DNA of 64,000 bases from the NCBI RefSeq assembly GCF_043195195.1, contig NZ_JBAFWT010000003.1, positions 230,830 to 294,829 on the forward strand. The letters are read 5' to 3'. The stretch is from NCEH01 sp043195195 (GTDB taxonomy: Bacteria > Pseudomonadota > Alphaproteobacteria > Rhizobiales > Xanthobacteraceae). The notes under the pieces were generated by a model. It saw only the letters and a program-made list of their open reading frames with translations, was not told the origin of the DNA and did not search any database. The position numbers and the translations under genes were made by a program. Below, in pieces: positions 23,568 through 30,290 of this stretch. Within the stretch, counting starts at the first letter, position 1. Each line of letters starts with the position of its first letter.

Positions 23568-24326
23568 TCATTCAGCGGCCTCTTGTATCGAGATAGGCGC
23601 CAATGAACTGCGCAGCCGGACGATGGTCGATCGCGTTTCCGATGGCGCGCAGTTTATCCACTCGGGCGGGTATCCGAGTTCCCAGCCAGCGAACTCCGGG
23701 TGAAGGGAGCCGGCGCCATTTTCCATCGGGGCATTCGAGGTATTGGCAACCGTCGATACTTGCGACGGCAGCGGTGAACCCCCGGCTCCGAAACTCTGGT
23801 TCGGTCCACCCTTCTCCCCATCCGAGGCCCGGACGGTTGACCAAAGCGCGATTTCCACCACTTGTTCGGTCAGCCACGTTTGATGGAGGCCCGGCGCTGT
23901 CGCGCGGGTCCGGTTGCCCTTCTCGCCCTCGCTCGCCTGGCATGTGCGCCATGTCGCCATAACCATCGTAGACAGCGGCACCCCTCCCTGCGCATAGCGA
24001 TTTGATCGCATGCTCACGCTGTCCAGTGTCACGGTCGGCCACAAACCAATACCGATCCCGGAAATGGTCCGCGTCCGCGCTCGCGGCCTCCATCGGGATT
24101 GCCCCCACGGCGTATCCCATTTCGACCAGATCACCTCGCACGAGGTTGAGCCACTCAGGCGCTCGCGCAACCTGCTCTCCAAACAGGACTGGAGGGCGTC
24201 CGACCTCGATAAGGCCTCGGAATATTGGCCATAGGTGTCGTTCGTCGGCAAAGCCCCTTCGCTTCCCGCTGACGCTGAACGGTTGACAAGGGCAAGAGCC
24301 TGTCCACACCCTCCAGTCGCGGGCAT
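23568..24326 (-). CDS. Conserved phage ORF fully overlapping the cytosine methyltransferase frame
   Basis: A second 252-codon frame on the same strand as 23572-24330, offset by four bases. It contains segments that recur in phage hypothetical proteins: LESRLRERLSGSTSCEVIW, GLWPTVT, RASDGEKGGPNQSFGAGG, GWELGYPPEWINCAPSETRS. Its end QEAAE is spelled with synonymous codons compared with the QEAAE end of the gene at 24407, which hints that this frame is read. The family may only reflect constraint on the methyltransferase frame, so reality as a protein is uncertain. Confidence 0.45.
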   Translation of the reverse strand: MPATGGCGQALALVNRSASAGSEGALPTNDTYGQYSEALSRSDALQSCLESRLRERLSGSTSCEVIWSKWDTPWGQSRWRPRARTRTISGIGIGLWPTVTLDSVSMRSNRYAQGGVPLSTMVMATWRTCQASEGEKGNRTRATAPGLHQTWLTEQVVEIALWSTVRASDGEKGGPNQSFGAGGSPLPSQVSTVANTSNAPMENGAGSLHPEFAGWELGYPPEWINCAPSETRSTIVRLRSSLAPISIQEAAE

Positions 24327-24330
24327 TCAT
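23572..24330 (-). CDS. DNA (cytosine-5) methyltransferase, lacking the N-terminal AdoMet motif
   Basis: 252 residues beginning right at motif IV: WTGSCPCQPFSVSGKRRGF, with catalytic Cys15. Next come DERHLWPIFRGLIE, FGEQV (motif VI variant), DHFRDRYWFVAD (motif VIII region), a variable target-recognition part, and motif X VDKLRAIGNAI. Motifs I-III (FxGxG) are absent, and the preceding 25-codon ORF does not supply them. Either it is a truncated enzyme or it needs a partner. The ATG overlaps the micro-ORF stop. Confidence 0.7.
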   Translation of the reverse strand: MNARDWRVWTGSCPCQPFSVSGKRRGFADERHLWPIFRGLIEVGRPPVLFGEQVARAPEWLNLVRGDLVEMGYAVGAIPMEAASADADHFRDRYWFVADRDTGQREHAIKSLCAGRGAAVYDGYGDMAHMPGERGREGQPDPRDSAGPPSNVADRTSGGNRALVNRPGLGWGEGWTEPEFRSRGFTAAVASIDGCQYLECPDGKWRRLPSPGVRWLGTRIPARVDKLRAIGNAIDHRPAAQFIGAYLDTRGR

Positions 24331-24404
24331 GCCGCCTCCCGGACTTGCTCTGCCTTGTGGATGGTCAGAACAGTGGTGACCTCTCCTCCTATGGGTGTGC
24401 GCAT
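24327..24404 (-). CDS. 25-residue micro-ORF before the cytosine methyltransferase gene
   Basis: Reads MRTPIGGEVTTVLTIHKAEQ then VREAA. It starts 3 nt after the stop of the adenine methyltransferase gene and ends in an ATGA overlap with the next gene. It shares VTTVL-x-IH with the micro-ORF at 25240-25329, and the DNA there (GTCACCACTGTTCTGA) is nearly identical. The internal AGGAGGAG could also serve as a ribosome site. Conserved leader peptide or small protein. Confidence 0.55.
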   Translation of the reverse strand: MRTPIGGEVTTVLTIHKAEQVREAA

Positions 24405-24406
24405 GA

Positions 24407-25243
24407 CTATTCCGCTGCCTCTTGAAATAGATCGCCCTGCCATTCCGAACATTCGGTGTCTTGGGTAGTTTGCGCCTCAGGCCTCAAATCATCTTTTGGC
24501 GCCCGGCGTAAGCGCACCTCCTGAAAGTCAACAGTGACGACCTCAACCTTCGGTGCGACGCCGTGCCATTCGTCCTGGCTGCAAGAACAGTCGATCCCGC
24601 AGTTGGCGCCTAGTTCGATCCCGGTCTTCTGCTCAAAGGCCAGATAGCCGGCGTCTTTCGCCACTCGATAGGTGGCCTCCCCGCTATATCGGAACGGCGC
24701 AGACATCTGCGGGATGATGAATACGCCGTAGTCTGCCAGGTCGGATGCGATGTCGATGACGTGGTATTCGAACTGCCTGCCAGTAAACCGCGGGGCGTCC
24801 AGGCCACCCCTCTTGATGTTGCCGAAGGGCGGGTTCGAAATGGCGCAATCGAAATGCTCCAGGTCCGGCAGGTCGAAGACAGAGGCTTGAACCCACGTCG
24901 CCTCGGGAAGGATCTTCCGCCCGACCGCGATATAGTCCGGGTTGATCTCGACGCATGTGATCTTCGGCTTCGGGCCAAAGCAGCACTTCTCCATGTAGAG
25001 GAACGACAAGGTGCCGATGCCTGCGCAGAGGTCAATGATCAGCCGGCCGTCAACCTCTATGCAGAAAGACCGCGCCAAGTCAGGCGGCGTGAAGAACGCG
25101 CCAGCCACCGTGTTAATGTGCGTCGCGCTTTCCTGCCAATTCTCTAGCACAAACCACTTCTCGTCGTTGGTTAGGACGTCCTTCTTCAGGATTTCGCAGG
25201 CTTGCTGGTGGGCCTTTGCTTTGGCTTTGGTAAGCTTGCTCAT
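24407..25243 (-). CDS. DNA N6-adenine-type methyltransferase
   Basis: 278 residues. AdoMet motif I is IIDLCAGIGTLSF (residues 69-81), the acidic loop CVEINPDYIAVGRK follows, and catalytic motif IV is SNPPFGN (136-142). N-terminal FFTPPDLARSF is typical of phage/restriction adenine methyltransferases. It probably methylates phage DNA against host restriction, specificity unknown. Starts in an ATGA overlap with the upstream micro-ORF. Confidence 0.8.
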   Translation of the reverse strand: MSKLTKAKAKAHQQACEILKKDVLTNDEKWFVLENWQESATHINTVAGAFFTPPDLARSFCIEVDGRLIIDLCAGIGTLSFLYMEKCCFGPKPKITCVEINPDYIAVGRKILPEATWVQASVFDLPDLEHFDCAISNPPFGNIKRGGLDAPRFTGRQFEYHVIDIASDLADYGVFIIPQMSAPFRYSGEATYRVAKDAGYLAFEQKTGIELGANCGIDCSCSQDEWHGVAPKVEVVTVDFQEVRLRRAPKDDLRPEAQTTQDTECSEWQGDLFQEAAE

Positions 25244-25329
25244 TCAGGGGCCTCCGAACGGGAATGCCCTCTCCTATGGATGTTCAGAACAGTGGTGACA
25301 CTTGTCCCTGTGAGGATGTGCATCGTCAT
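25240..25329 (-). CDS. 29-residue micro-ORF before the adenine methyltransferase gene
   Basis: Reads MTMHILTGTSVTTVLNIHRR then GHSRSEAPE. Both ends overlap neighbours by ATGA. The middle SVTTVLNIH matches EVTTVLTIH of the micro-ORF at 24327-24404, so the two are paralogues placed before successive methyltransferase genes. Function unknown; a leader peptide or coupling element is possible. Confidence 0.55.
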   Translation of the reverse strand: MTMHILTGTSVTTVLNIHRRGHSRSEAPE

Positions 25330-25913
25330 GCGGCCGCTCTCCAGTCGAACCAGTGCAGTTCAGGGCGGCCTATGTGTCTGCGGTCCCAAACAAACCAGGC
25401 AAAGGCAATCGCAGAACTCGCCTGCGGGCCCTCCCAACCGTCTCGGTGCATCATCGGCATGCGGCGGCTGGAAATATGCACGCGCGCCAGTGGCCCGGCC
25501 TGAAACCAATCCTTGCGGGTGGCGCTCTCCAGAAACGACAGCCGCAACAGCATCGCCACATAGGGCGCAATGGTCAAAGAACGATCGACGAACTCAGCCG
25601 CCAGCTTGAACGGCGGGTTTGTCACGATTCCGCCGATATCCATGGGCACCGCGAACGGCATCAGGAAATCTTCCCGGCTCGCGCTATCTGGGCATCCGCG
25701 GTCGACGAGGTCGGATGCTTGGACATCATATCCAGCCGCGCGCAAAGGCAGCACGATTGCCCCGTCACCACATGCAGGCTCCCATAGCCGGCGTGGAAGG
25801 AACTCACTTTCCGCAGCGAGAAACCCGCGCACTGCCTCGGGAGGCGTGGCATAGAAATCGTCCTTGCGGTCGGCAAGAGAGTGGCTCTTCTCACGGGAGG
25901 CAATGCCGCTCAT
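25326..25913 (-). CDS. Class I AdoMet methyltransferase, phage adenine-methyltransferase type
   Basis: 195 residues: DDFYATPPEAVRGFL opening, motif I WEPACGDGAIV (44-54), acidic DLVDRGC, motif IV VTNPPFKLA (97-105), and C-terminal FAWFVWDRRHIGRP. Small single-domain phage methyltransferases of this kind modify adenine. It is the first of three methyltransferase genes in a row and is coupled at both ends. Confidence 0.8.
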   Translation of the reverse strand: MSGIASREKSHSLADRKDDFYATPPEAVRGFLAAESEFLPRRLWEPACGDGAIVLPLRAAGYDVQASDLVDRGCPDSASREDFLMPFAVPMDIGGIVTNPPFKLAAEFVDRSLTIAPYVAMLLRLSFLESATRKDWFQAGPLARVHISSRRMPMMHRDGWEGPQASSAIAFAWFVWDRRHIGRPELHWFDWRAAA

Positions 25914-26095
25914 GATCCACCCCTCACACTGGAGCGGATCTTCGCCGCCGCATCGCCAAGACGATTGGCGCCAGAGACAACCCGCGTCTCCAATAGTTCC
26001 GCCGTACCCTTAAGCGCGCGGTTCCCCTTGGCTTGCCGATGCAACTCCAGGATAGCGCTCGCCTCTTGTTCCATGTCGTGGGCTTTGTCGCTCAT
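25910..26095 (-). CDS. Small helical phage protein
   Basis: 61 residues from MSDKAHDMEQEASAILELHR; the longer frame is out-of-frame sequence of the DnaA-like gene. ATGA overlaps at both ends. Basic helical, possibly nucleic-acid associated; no family recognised. Confidence 0.55.
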   Translation of the reverse strand: MSDKAHDMEQEASAILELHRQAKGNRALKGTAELLETRVVSGANRLGDAAAKIRSSVRGGS

Positions 26096-26595
26096 GGCCT
26101 CCACCCCACAACTTCCCTGACCGCAGCCACCTGGGCTGCAACTTCGGGACACGTCTCGATCAGCCGTCCGATTTTGCGAAAGGCGTGCAGTATTGTTGTG
26201 TGGTCGCGTCCGCCGAATGATTTGCCAATCACCGGGTACGATTTCAGGGTCATTTCCCTCGCCAGGTACATCGCGATCTGACGGGGGGCCATGAGATGAC
26301 CGTTGCGGGCCTCCGATACGATTTCCCGAGCCGGAACACGGAAATACGCGGCCGCAGCCGATATGATAACCTCGATCTGCGGCGCCTTTCCAGGGTGGTA
26401 AAGAACCATCCAGTCGCGGGGCGCTGGGCCTGTGAGCGGGGCAGTGCAGTCGGCAGGCGGCTGTTCCGCTTGAGGCGCGGCGGATGCAGCTTTTCGGCCT
26501 TGGAGGCGCGCGGTCGCGGGCCAAAACTTTTGCCGACGCTCAAGATGAGCCGTATATTGCCGCCGCAACTCATCTCCATTGACAACCTCAAGCAT
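26092..26595 (-). CDS. DnaA domain-IV-like DNA-binding protein
   Basis: 167 residues. The C-terminal 95 match the DnaA origin-binding domain: VPAREIVSEARNGHLMAPRQIAMYLAREM, then SFGGRDHTTILHAFRKI with the GGRDHTT DnaA-box recognition loop. The ATPase domain is absent. Such proteins in alphaproteobacterial phages may bind DnaA boxes to start or block replication; direction of effect is unknown. Confidence 0.8.
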   Translation of the reverse strand: MLEVVNGDELRRQYTAHLERRQKFWPATARLQGRKAASAAPQAEQPPADCTAPLTGPAPRDWMVLYHPGKAPQIEVIISAAAAYFRVPAREIVSEARNGHLMAPRQIAMYLAREMTLKSYPVIGKSFGGRDHTTILHAFRKIGRLIETCPEVAAQVAAVREVVGWRP

Positions 26596-26821
26596 AACTC
26601 GCCTCCCGCATCTTCACGGCTTGGTCGATCAGGGCGCGCGTTTCAGAGTCAACAGACCGCGCAGGAGGCGAAAACATCCCGAGCTGAGGAAAGAAGACGA
26701 TCTTTGTCGCCTGCCCCGTTTCTGCGAGCACCTTCCCTGCCTTTTCGCGGCGACGGAGGTTGACCATAGCCTTGCGGGCACCGTCCCGGCGCTCACGCGT
26801 CTGCTTTGACATCTTGCTCAT
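26588..26821 (-). CDS. Small basic phage protein
   Basis: 77 residues, MSKMSKQTRERRDGARKAM..., Lys/Arg-rich N-terminus then a helical end. It overlaps the DnaA-like gene by 8 nt. Unknown. Confidence 0.5.
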   Translation of the reverse strand: MSKMSKQTRERRDGARKAMVNLRRREKAGKVLAETGQATKIVFFPQLGMFSPPARSVDSETRALIDQAVKMREASYA

Positions 26822-26861
26822 GAGCTATTTTTCCTGTCTAAATGCTTGCCGACGCTTGCGT

Positions 26862-27215
26862 CTAGCCGACGATCTGTTGAGCCTTCGCGTGCTCGGCACA
26901 TTCCAGCACTCGCGCTGCATCAGAAAGCCGGAGAACAATCAGCGGGTCTTTGCGATCCGCCTTGATGACGAGGCCGTAATTGCCTTCAAGCCACCCGTAG
27001 ATCATCGCGAAACCTGACGATCTCGCTTTGACTTCAATGCGCTCATCTTGCCCAAGGACAGGGACATGCACGTCGCCACCGAAGCGATCCGACGCGCGGG
27101 CGATGGCGCCTTGACCGGAGAGTGGGACGCGTTCCGCACACAGCCCATGATCTTGGAGTATCTTGACGATGGCGCGCTCGATACGGGCGCCTTTGTCTCG
27201 GGATTTCTTGCCCAT
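26862..27215 (-). CDS. PD-(D/E)XK endonuclease (Hjc/resolvase-like)
   Basis: 117 residues. GKKSRDKGARIERAIVKILQ (with Glu), ERVPLSGQG, FGGDVHVPV (Asp) and RIEVKARSSGF (Glu-x-Lys) form the archaeal Holliday-junction-resolvase-like core. It probably resolves branched phage DNA before packaging. The start at 27215 is in a TGATG overlap with the gapR-like gene; a GTG one codon earlier is possible. Confidence 0.75.
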   Translation of the reverse strand: MGKKSRDKGARIERAIVKILQDHGLCAERVPLSGQGAIARASDRFGGDVHVPVLGQDERIEVKARSSGFAMIYGWLEGNYGLVIKADRKDPLIVLRLSDAARVLECAEHAKAQQIVG

Positions 27216-27505
27216 CACAGAATGATGCCGAGGGCATGGGCATAGAGGTCGACGATAGCTTCGTGCTCTTTGCGATCATCCACGTCTTCCTTGCGGATCT
27301 TGAGGATTGCCTTCAGGGCTTTCACGTCGAAGCCGTTGGCCTTGGCCTCCGCGAAGATGTCGGAAATGTCATCCGCGATGGCCTTCTTTTCCTCTTCGAG
27401 CCGCTCAACGCGTTCGATGAACGATTTCAGTTGCTCCTTGGCGAACCCCGCAGGAGCTTCGGAGGAATCGGAGACAGACGGGTGGCGTGCGGTATCGTCG
27501 AACAT
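27215..27505 (-). CDS. GapR-like DUF2312 nucleoid-associated protein
   Basis: 96 residues. The segment FIERVERLEEEKKAIADDISDIFAEAKANGFDVKALK (found between residues about 29 and 65) matches the alphaproteobacterial GapR/DUF2312 family. GapR binds AT-rich, overtwisted DNA and assists topoisomerases. A phage copy could support replication fork progress or silence phage DNA (inference). The N-terminal 20 residues are phage-specific. Confidence 0.85.
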   Translation of the reverse strand: MFDDTARHPSVSDSSEAPAGFAKEQLKSFIERVERLEEEKKAIADDISDIFAEAKANGFDVKALKAILKIRKEDVDDRKEHEAIVDLYAHALGIIL

Positions 27506-27522
27506 TTGAAAATCTCGTTTGG

Positions 27523-28596
27523 TTATGAGGGGTTGCGGGTGGCGCGGCGGGCGGCGCCAAAATCAATCACGCCCTGCCCACAGGCGACGGCGTTATGCCC
27601 GCTCACCAGGGCATAGCCCCGGCTATCCATGTAGGCGGCGGCAAAATCGCGAGGAAACAGCCACACGTTTGAATGTGGGCAGCGCCGCAGCGAAGTGGGA
27701 GGGTTGGATACAGCGGCACGGCTGCGCAGCTCGAACCCGATCTTAACATTGACGCCGCGCCGACCTTTCTGGATCGCCTTGGCATCGTCGAGCAGTTCGC
27801 GCACAGACACATAATCCAGCACGGCCCGGCGCGGATCCGAGGCAATCGCCTGCTCTACTTCGCGACCGATCAGCAGCGGGACGGCGCGCTCGATCTCCGT
27901 GACCTTGCGGGCGAGCATCTTGATCATGCCGTTCATCCGCTGCAGCATCTCGCTGTCGGGTGCGGGAGCCGGCTTTCCTTCCATGTGCGAGCGCACGACC
28001 GTGTTGCACCAGACATGGAATTCGGGGCTGAGGTACTTCGCGTAGGCAAGGCCAACCTGCCAGTGCGCGAACGTTGCCCCGCCCCGCCCCTGGTCGACCT
28101 GCAAAAGGTGGGAATTTCCCACCATTGTTTCGAGGTGTTCGATGAAGTCACGCGCCGCTTTGGAGCGGAGCCATTCCACCGGACGTTTGGACATGTCGGA
28201 GCCGGCCGCTCGCCACATATCCGTCAGACACAGGCGGTCATTATCCGCCTGGATCGCGCGCCCCTGGTAGGCCAGGGCAGCGGGGCGAGGCATGGCGATG
28301 TGCCCGATATCATCCGGAACGATAGGCGCGGGCTCGGCAACGGGGACCGCCGCCTCGGCAGTCCAGGCCCGCAGATCGCGTCGCAGCTTGGTCGCTGAGA
28401 TTACCGGAGAGCGCCGGCTGCTAGGCGTGCCCGCGAACATAACCTTGCGGTCTTTGCCCGCGAATTCAAAGCGAAGACACGGGTGCGGTCGACGATCTTC
28501 GACCTCGTGCCGCTCCACACCAAATTCCAAGAGCACGCGATGAAGCGACTTGTACACGTCGTTGTTTCGGATTTTGGTGAGAACATCTTTCGACAT
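27523..28596 (-). CDS. KilA-N domain protein
   Basis: 357 residues. The central KilA-N domain (about 115-205) shows YQGRAIQADNDRLCLTDMWRAAG, KRPVEWLRSKAARDFIEHL, GRGGATFAHWQVGLAYAKYLSPEFHVW. The N-terminal 75 residues form a separate small domain ending in a basic ISATKLRRDLR; a coiled region (205-250) follows and the C-terminus resembles an antirepressor domain. The ATG at 28596 follows GGAGGG. Likely an antirepressor or early regulator. Confidence 0.75.
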   Translation of the reverse strand: MSKDVLTKIRNNDVYKSLHRVLLEFGVERHEVEDRRPHPCLRFEFAGKDRKVMFAGTPSSRRSPVISATKLRRDLRAWTAEAAVPVAEPAPIVPDDIGHIAMPRPAALAYQGRAIQADNDRLCLTDMWRAAGSDMSKRPVEWLRSKAARDFIEHLETMVGNSHLLQVDQGRGGATFAHWQVGLAYAKYLSPEFHVWCNTVVRSHMEGKPAPAPDSEMLQRMNGMIKMLARKVTEIERAVPLLIGREVEQAIASDPRRAVLDYVSVRELLDDAKAIQKGRRGVNVKIGFELRSRAAVSNPPTSLRRCPHSNVWLFPRDFAAAYMDSRGYALVSGHNAVACGQGVIDFGAARRATRNPS

Positions 28597-28647
28597 CAAT
28601 CCCTCCTACCGAGCCAAGCACTCAAATCCATCCACCTGCCGGCGCAC

Positions 28648-28968
28648 TTATTCGCCCGGCGCATCCCCCATTTGCGGACAGGCCAGGGCAGCCCGTTCCT
28701 CAAGGCGCGCAAGGCGTGCCCGTAATTCCGCCATTTCCCCATTGATCAGTGCCTCTTCGTGAGCACGCATCAGGCCCCGCACCCGATCAAGCTCTTCTGC
28801 GCGGACTCGCCCGCGCCCGTACCAAAGATCAAACGCCCGGCTGTAACCAAAGCCGGTCTTGCGCGAGACCTTGCAAATCAACGCTTTTACGCTCTCACCA
28901 GCACTGACCGGCTCGGCCAAACGCCGAAGGCCAGAGCTCATCTCCATGGAAACTGACGACGCGTTCAT
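28648..28968 (-). CDS. Helical phage protein, early left operon
   Basis: 106 residues starting MNASSVSMEMSSGLRRLAE. The longer frame from 29022 is rejected because its first 18 codons lie inside two 19-bp direct repeats that look regulatory. A Cys/Arg middle (KVSRKTGFGYSRAFDLWYG) suggests DNA contact; a coiled coil follows. Unknown family. Confidence 0.55.
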   Translation of the reverse strand: MNASSVSMEMSSGLRRLAEPVSAGESVKALICKVSRKTGFGYSRAFDLWYGRGRVRAEELDRVRGLMRAHEEALINGEMAELRARLARLEERAALACPQMGDAPGE

Positions 28969-28976
28969 TTCGCGCT

Positions 28977-29016
28977 CACAAGGATTTTGGGAAAAACCAC
29001 AAGGATTTTGGGAAAA
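28977..29016. repeat. Two 19-bp direct repeats, putative operator
   Basis: CACAAGGATTTTGGGAAAA occurs at 28977-28995 and 28998-29016, a 21-bp period (two helical turns). It lies between divergent genes (28968 leftward, 29067 rightward). The AT-rich, phased copies suggest protein binding sites. Confidence 0.6.
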
Positions 29017-29066
29017 CGGCATCTCTGCCTCCGATAGCTTTGGGCTACTGGAGTTGGAGACGACGA

Positions 29067-29342
29067 ATGCTTACGAAGACACGCACCACGGCTGAACTTG
29101 CAGGAACAGACGCGGTGCGTGCGAATAAAGGCCCCAGCCCGAAGGCCGGGGAAGTTGGCGCGGGGGAGGAAATCCGCGCCGGGGGTTGGCGATCCATCGG
29201 CGCCCTTACGGCAAAGCTGATGGACGAATTGAGGTTGCCAGCGGATCGCACCGCCGCTGACGCCGGCTGTGAAACGGGTCGACCGGCACGAAGCGTCGGC
29301 ATCACCGCTGCGATTTGGAACGGGAGCTACGGACATGCCTAA
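29067..29342 (+). CDS. Phage protein, rightward ORF within the left arm
   Basis: 91 residues from MLTKTRTTAELAG, preceded by GGAG at suitable distance. It is Gly/Ala-rich in the middle and has WRSIGALTAKLMDELRL and a WNGSYGHA end. Convergent with the membrane protein gene at 29339, sharing four bases. It opposes the main transcript. Unknown. Confidence 0.5.
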   Translation: MLTKTRTTAELAGTDAVRANKGPSPKAGEVGAGEEIRAGGWRSIGALTAKLMDELRLPADRTAADAGCETGRPARSVGITAAIWNGSYGHA

Positions 29343-29542
29343 CCCCCTTGAAATGCGTAAATATAGAGCGCGGTCGCAAGCACGTAGACGGCGCCAACGA
29401 AGATGCCGGCATGCCTGTGCTGCATGATATTTGCGAGCGTGAAGGTCTTTGGAGGCTGCACGAGGCGCCGTGGCCTGGGCGCAGGCTTAGGCGGCGGGCC
29501 TGCAAGATCGGATAGGAGTTGATCGCGGGCGAGGATGCTCAT
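29339..29542 (-). CDS. Small membrane protein
   Basis: 67 residues. A Pro/Lys-rich N-terminal part (GPPPKPAPRPRR) precedes one transmembrane helix (HAGIFVGAVYVLATALYIYAF). ATGA-type overlap with the upstream gene at 29539-29542. Unknown. Confidence 0.6.
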   Translation of the reverse strand: MSILARDQLLSDLAGPPPKPAPRPRRLVQPPKTFTLANIMQHRHAGIFVGAVYVLATALYIYAFQGG

Positions 29543-29778
29543 GAGCGCGTCGCCTTCGAACGCTCGACAAAAAGACGAGCAAGTTCCGCTTGATCTTCGT
29601 CTTTCTCCCGATGGCCCCCATCAACCGCGCCATTGCGCCACCCGTGCCAGTAAGACGTGGAGCGATTGTCTCCGGGCTCAGGGTAACCCCCCGCTCCGTC
29701 TCGATAGCCCTCGATAATCTCGGATCCATCCAGGCGCGCGAGGTCTTCGAGCGTGCAGACAGCGGCGCGGGGGCTCAT
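29539..29778 (-). CDS. Small soluble phage protein
   Basis: 79 residues from MSPRAAVCTLEDLARLDGSE; the longer frame is non-coding in character. It contains EIIEGYRDGAGGYPEPGDNRSTSYWHGWRNG, a pattern of small phage proteins with YWHGWRNG. Overlaps both neighbours by 4 nt. Unknown function. Confidence 0.6.
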   Translation of the reverse strand: MSPRAAVCTLEDLARLDGSEIIEGYRDGAGGYPEPGDNRSTSYWHGWRNGAVDGGHREKDEDQAELARLFVERSKATRS

Positions 29779-29966
29779 GACACATCCCCTTCGTATCTGC
29801 GGAAGTAGGTATCGTCGCGGACGACACGGATCACGATGGACGGGCCGAAGACGCGCCGCCCAACAGACTCGCCGAAGCGCAGACCGAAGGCCGCTAACGC
29901 AGACCCGATGAAGATCGCAGAGCCGGCCGCGAAAACCGTGAGGATCGTTGAGAGCAGGTCGCTCAT
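29775..29966 (-). CDS. Small membrane protein
   Basis: 63 residues: one transmembrane helix (residues about 5-28, LSTILTVFAAGSAIFIGSALA) then a basic tail. ATGA overlaps on both sides. First gene after cro in the left early transcript. A role in superinfection exclusion is possible but not shown. Confidence 0.6.
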   Translation of the reverse strand: MSDLLSTILTVFAAGSAIFIGSALAAFGLRFGESVGRRVFGPSIVIRVVRDDTYFRRYEGDVS

Positions 29967-30199
29967 TCTGCGCCCTCCTCACGTGCACGTGCACGAGGGG
30001 CGGCGAAGAAGATGGCGTCCTTCAGCTTGACGCCTCGCTCTTGCGCCGCAGCGCGGATACGCTCCAAGTGCGTCAGATCCGGAGACGAGCGGCCATTCTC
30101 CCAGCGGGAAACGGTCGCCTGCGTTGTCTCAGCAATGCGCGCCATCTCGGCTTGCGAGATTTTGAAAAGCTCAGTCCTGATATGAAGCAATGCACTCAT
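29963..30199 (-). CDS. cro: Cro-like XRE repressor
   Basis: 78 residues with a classic helix-turn-helix: SQAEMARIAETTQATVSRWENGRSSPDL (residues about 14-41). First gene transcribed from the leftward promoter at 30205-30233 and divergent from the CI gene, the Cro arrangement. It should bind the same ATACGCATGCGTAT operators. Confidence 0.8.
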   Translation of the reverse strand: MSALLHIRTELFKISQAEMARIAETTQATVSRWENGRSSPDLTHLERIRAAAQERGVKLKDAIFFAAPRARAREEGAE

Positions 30200-30204
30200 A
30201 CATC

Positions 30205-30233
30205 CATATACGCATGCGTATCAGCCAATGCAA
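30205..30233 (-). promoter_or_regulatory. Leftward early promoter
   Basis: Reverse strand TTGCAT (30233-30228), 17-nt spacer, TATATG (30210-30205), close to consensus. The perfect operator at 30208-30221 covers the -10 box and the spacer, so CI binding would shut it. Confidence 0.75.
30208..30221. promoter_or_regulatory. CI/Cro operator, perfect palindrome
   Basis: ATACGCATGCGTAT is a perfect 14-bp palindrome. Two near copies (12/14 and 13/14) occur at 31618-31631 and 31651-31664 on the other side of the repressor gene. An imperfect copy, ATGCGTAAGCGTAT with one good half-site, lies at 30241-30254. Confidence 0.75.
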
Positions 30234-30240
30234 GCGAAAT

Positions 30241-30254
30241 ATGCGTAAGCGTAT
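30241..30254. promoter_or_regulatory. Second, imperfect operator upstream of cI
   Basis: ATGCGTAAGCGTAT keeps the right half-site GCGTAT. It lies just before the putative -35 (TTGGAC, 30254-30259) of the repressor's own promoter, a place from which bound CI could activate or repress itself. Confidence 0.5.
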
Positions 30255-30290
30255 TGGACGATTCACGGCGCCTTGGCGTATAGCGCGAGG

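Noticed and set aside
23065..23571. 168-codon leftward frame continuing after the methyltransferase frames
   Set aside because: It runs antisense to the HTH operon and its promoter, and its composition is unlike a protein. Its start overlap with frame B is noted but not convincing.
28968..29022. N-terminal extension of the gene at 28648
   Set aside because: Its codons lie within two exact direct repeats and give a repeated FSQNPC; a regulatory region is more likely.
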